This document shows, one piece after another, positions 15,490 to 16,919 of a stretch of DNA of 16,919 bases; positions within the stretch are counted from its first letter, which is position 1; each line of letters opens with the position of its first letter. The stretch lies in assembly GCA_946482115.1 (NCBI GenBank), contig CAMLQP010000034.1, positions 1-16,919 of the forward strand, in the 5' to 3' direction. Origin of the DNA: an uncultured Comamonadaceae bacterium (GTDB lineage: Bacteria; Pseudomonadota; Gammaproteobacteria; Burkholderiales; Burkholderiaceae). The translations under genes and the position numbers were made by a program. The notes below the pieces were generated by a model. The model had not been told where the DNA came from. It worked only from the letters and a program-made list of their open reading frames with translations, and searched no databases.

Positions 15490-16919
15490 TCAGGCGATGG
15501 CCGTCGGCAGCGGCGATCGGTCGGCCTGTTCGCTGAGTTCCACCAGCAGTCGGGCGCACAGGTCGCCGCGTTCGGCGGCGCGTTCGTGCCACAGGTTGTG
15601 CTGCTCCAGCGGGTCGGCCCGCAGGTCGTACAGCTCGCACAGCTCCGGCAGGTTGCTCACGGTCAGCCGCCAGTCGCGGTTGATCAGGCTGCGCAGGCGG
15701 TAGCGGCGGGTGCGGCCGTGCGGCAGCACCACGGGTTCGCTTTCGACCAGCACGCCGGGGCGTTCGGGCGCAGGGTGCCCGGGGTCGTTCAGCCAGGGCA
15801 GCAGGTTCAGCCCCTGCATGCCGTTGTAAGGCGCCAGTCCGCAGCGCGTCAGCACCGTGCGGGCGATGTCCAGGGTGCCGGCGGGCTGGTCCAGCACGCG
15901 GCCCGGTGACGGGCCGGCCGGGTCGCGCCAGATGAAGGGCACGCGCGTCAGGCCATCGAAGTGCATGGCGCCCTTGAGCACCATGCCGTGGTCGCCCATC
16001 ATGTCGCCGTGGTCGCTGGTGAAGACGACCACGGTGTCCCGGTCCTGACCGAGTTCACGCAGCGTGGCCATGAGGCGGCCGACCTGTTCGTCGATCAGGG
16101 CGATCATGCCAAAGGTCAGCGCCAGGGTTTCCCGGCATTCGCGCTCGTTCACGCCGAAGGCGCCATAACCCTCGCGCGAGCCGCCTTCGCGGGTGTGGCG
16201 GTGCACGTCGGCCAGCAGCCGCGAATCGCCGGGGGCGTGGAAGCTGGGCGGCAGGGCCACGTCCTCGGGGCGGTACATGTCCCAGAAGCGGCCGGGCGGC
16301 GTGAAAGGGTGGTGCGGATCGGGGAAAGACACCTGGAGGAAGAAGGGCTGCCCGTTGGCGCGGCTGGCGTGTTCGCGCAGCCATTCGCTGCCGCGTTCGC
16401 CGACCCAGGTGGACGGGTAGAGCGATTCGGGCAGCGCGGTGCGCCAGCTCTGCGGCGTGCCGTAGCGCGGGTCGGGGATGGCGTTCTCGCGGCCGCGCAG
16501 GGTGTCGGGTGCCGGGTGGCGTTCAGCCAGCCAGCGGGCGTAGTCGCCGTGCACCTGGTCGCCGTGCAGCGTGGCCAGCTCCACGTGGTCGAAGCCGTAG
16601 TAGGGCGTGTCGACCGACCGGCGCTCGCCGCTGCGCCAGTCTGGCGTCCATTCGTTGCCGTGGCCCGCGCCCGCGCGTTCGCGCTTGCGGGCGTCCTGAA
16701 GGCCGGGCGGGGGCGGCGCGCCGCCGTTGTCGTTGGCCCAGCGGCGGCGCAGCGGGCCGTCGTAGCCGAAGGACTGCAGGTGCGACTTGCCGATCAGCGC
16801 GGTGGCGTAGCCGGCCGCGCGCAGCAGTTCGACAAAGGTGGCGTGGTCGGGCGAGAGGTCGATGCCGTTGTGCACCACGCCGTGCAGCGAGGGCAGGCGC
16901 CCGGTCATCAGCGTGGCGC
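15490..16919 (-). CDS. Sulfatase (arylsulfatase/choline-sulfatase-like, alkaline phosphatase superfamily), N-terminus beyond window
   Basis: At least 476 codons of a sulfatase that hydrolyses sulfate esters; the first part lies past the right edge. Seen: the first residues in the window read RATLMTGR, the end of sulfatase signature 1, so the modified Cys (CxPxR) lies just outside. The next parts are GYATALIGKSHLQSFGYDGP, FFLQVSFPDPHHPFTPP (substrate-pocket and His residues), and VVVFTSDHGDMMGDHGMVLKG, the Asp-His metal motif with the catalytic Lys region, then MHFDGLTRVPFIW. The C-terminal subdomain has RDWRLTVSNLPELCELYDLRADPLEQHNLW, typical of sulfatases. The in-frame ATG at 16908 is internal, not the true start. 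The substrate is unknown; without the Cys, a phosphonate hydrolase-type relative cannot be excluded. The adjacent esterase remnant suggests a former carbohydrate- or ester-scavenging locus, as inference only. Confidence 0.92.
   Translation of the reverse strand, partial: ATLMTGRLPSLHGVVHNGIDLSPDHATFVELLRAAGYATALIGKSHLQSFGYDGPLRRRWANDNGGAPPPPGLQDARKRERAGAGHGNEWTPDWRSGERRSVDTPYYGFDHVELATLHGDQVHGDYARWLAERHPAPDTLRGRENAIPDPRYGTPQSWRTALPESLYPSTWVGERGSEWLREHASRANGQPFFLQVSFPDPHHPFTPPGRFWDMYRPEDVALPPSFHAPGDSRLLADVHRHTREGGSREGYGAFGVNERECRETLALTFGMIALIDEQVGRLMATLRELGQDRDTVVVFTSDHGDMMGDHGMVLKGAMHFDGLTRVPFIWRDPAGPSPGRVLDQPAGTLDIARTVLTRCGLAPYNGMQGLNLLPWLNDPGHPAPERPGVLVESEPVVLPHGRTRRYRLRSLINRDWRLTVSNLPELCELYDLRADPLEQHNLWHERAAERGDLCARLLVELSEQADRSPLPTAIA

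Noticed and set aside
15497..15703. 68-codon plus-strand frame after AATTAAGGAG
   Set aside because: It has a plausible ribosome-binding site, but the translation is Ser/Arg-rich and antisense to the conserved C-terminal end of the sulfatase.
16055..16384. 109-codon minus-strand frame inside the sulfatase
   Set aside because: Out-of-frame shadow of the sulfatase coding sequence, without family features.

Overview
The window is high-GC bacterial chromosome, most likely from a betaproteobacterium of the Comamonadaceae (Burkholderiales: Acidovorax/Hydrogenophaga-like). This rests on GC-rich codon use, a short 4.5S RNA divergent from dnaX, the dnaX-ybaB-recR cluster and the mltD-gloB / yafS-type methyltransferase-rnhA block. 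The genus assignment is inference; no marker gene for taxonomy is present.

Layout. (1) 1-944: an arsenic operon on the minus strand, arsR-arsI-arsC, with arsC cut by the left edge. A perfect palindrome overlaps the arsR promoter and start codon. (2) 951-1088: the 4.5S signal recognition particle RNA (ffs) on the minus strand; its terminator U-tract coincides with the proposed -35 of arsR. (3) 1150-3862: dnaX-ybaB-recR on the plus strand, a DNA replication/repair operon. dnaX contains an A9 run that can produce a short gamma form besides full-length tau. (4) 3869-3964: a palindrome-dense intergenic element, then an orphan Tat-exported NMT1/THI5-like substrate-binding protein (4006-5040). (5) 5042-8649: mltD and gloB on the minus strand (TGATG overlap), divergent from a yafS-type methyltransferase and rnhA on the plus strand, matching the enterobacterial mltD-gloB-yafS-rnhA block. 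(6) 8775-13129: an RND efflux pair, membrane fusion protein plus HAE1-type transporter, with no outer-membrane channel gene beside it. (7) 13126-14715: a CSS-motif/EAL c-di-GMP phosphodiesterase on the minus strand, convergent with the transporter and sharing a TTAA at the stops. (8) 14781-14810: a perfect 12-bp inverted repeat, then a broken SGNH/SASA-type esterase gene (14908-15411) with an in-frame amber codon and a missing C-terminal half. (9) 15490-16919: a sulfatase on the minus strand, with its N-terminus beyond the right edge.

The left two thirds is mainly core genome. The right third looks accessory or decaying around the esterase remnant. I see no tRNA, complete insertion sequence, CRISPR array, prophage or clear new defence system. 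The most notable points are the dnaX slippage site, the compact ffs-terminator/arsR-promoter junction, the palindromic element after recR, and the amber-interrupted esterase beside an isolated long palindrome.
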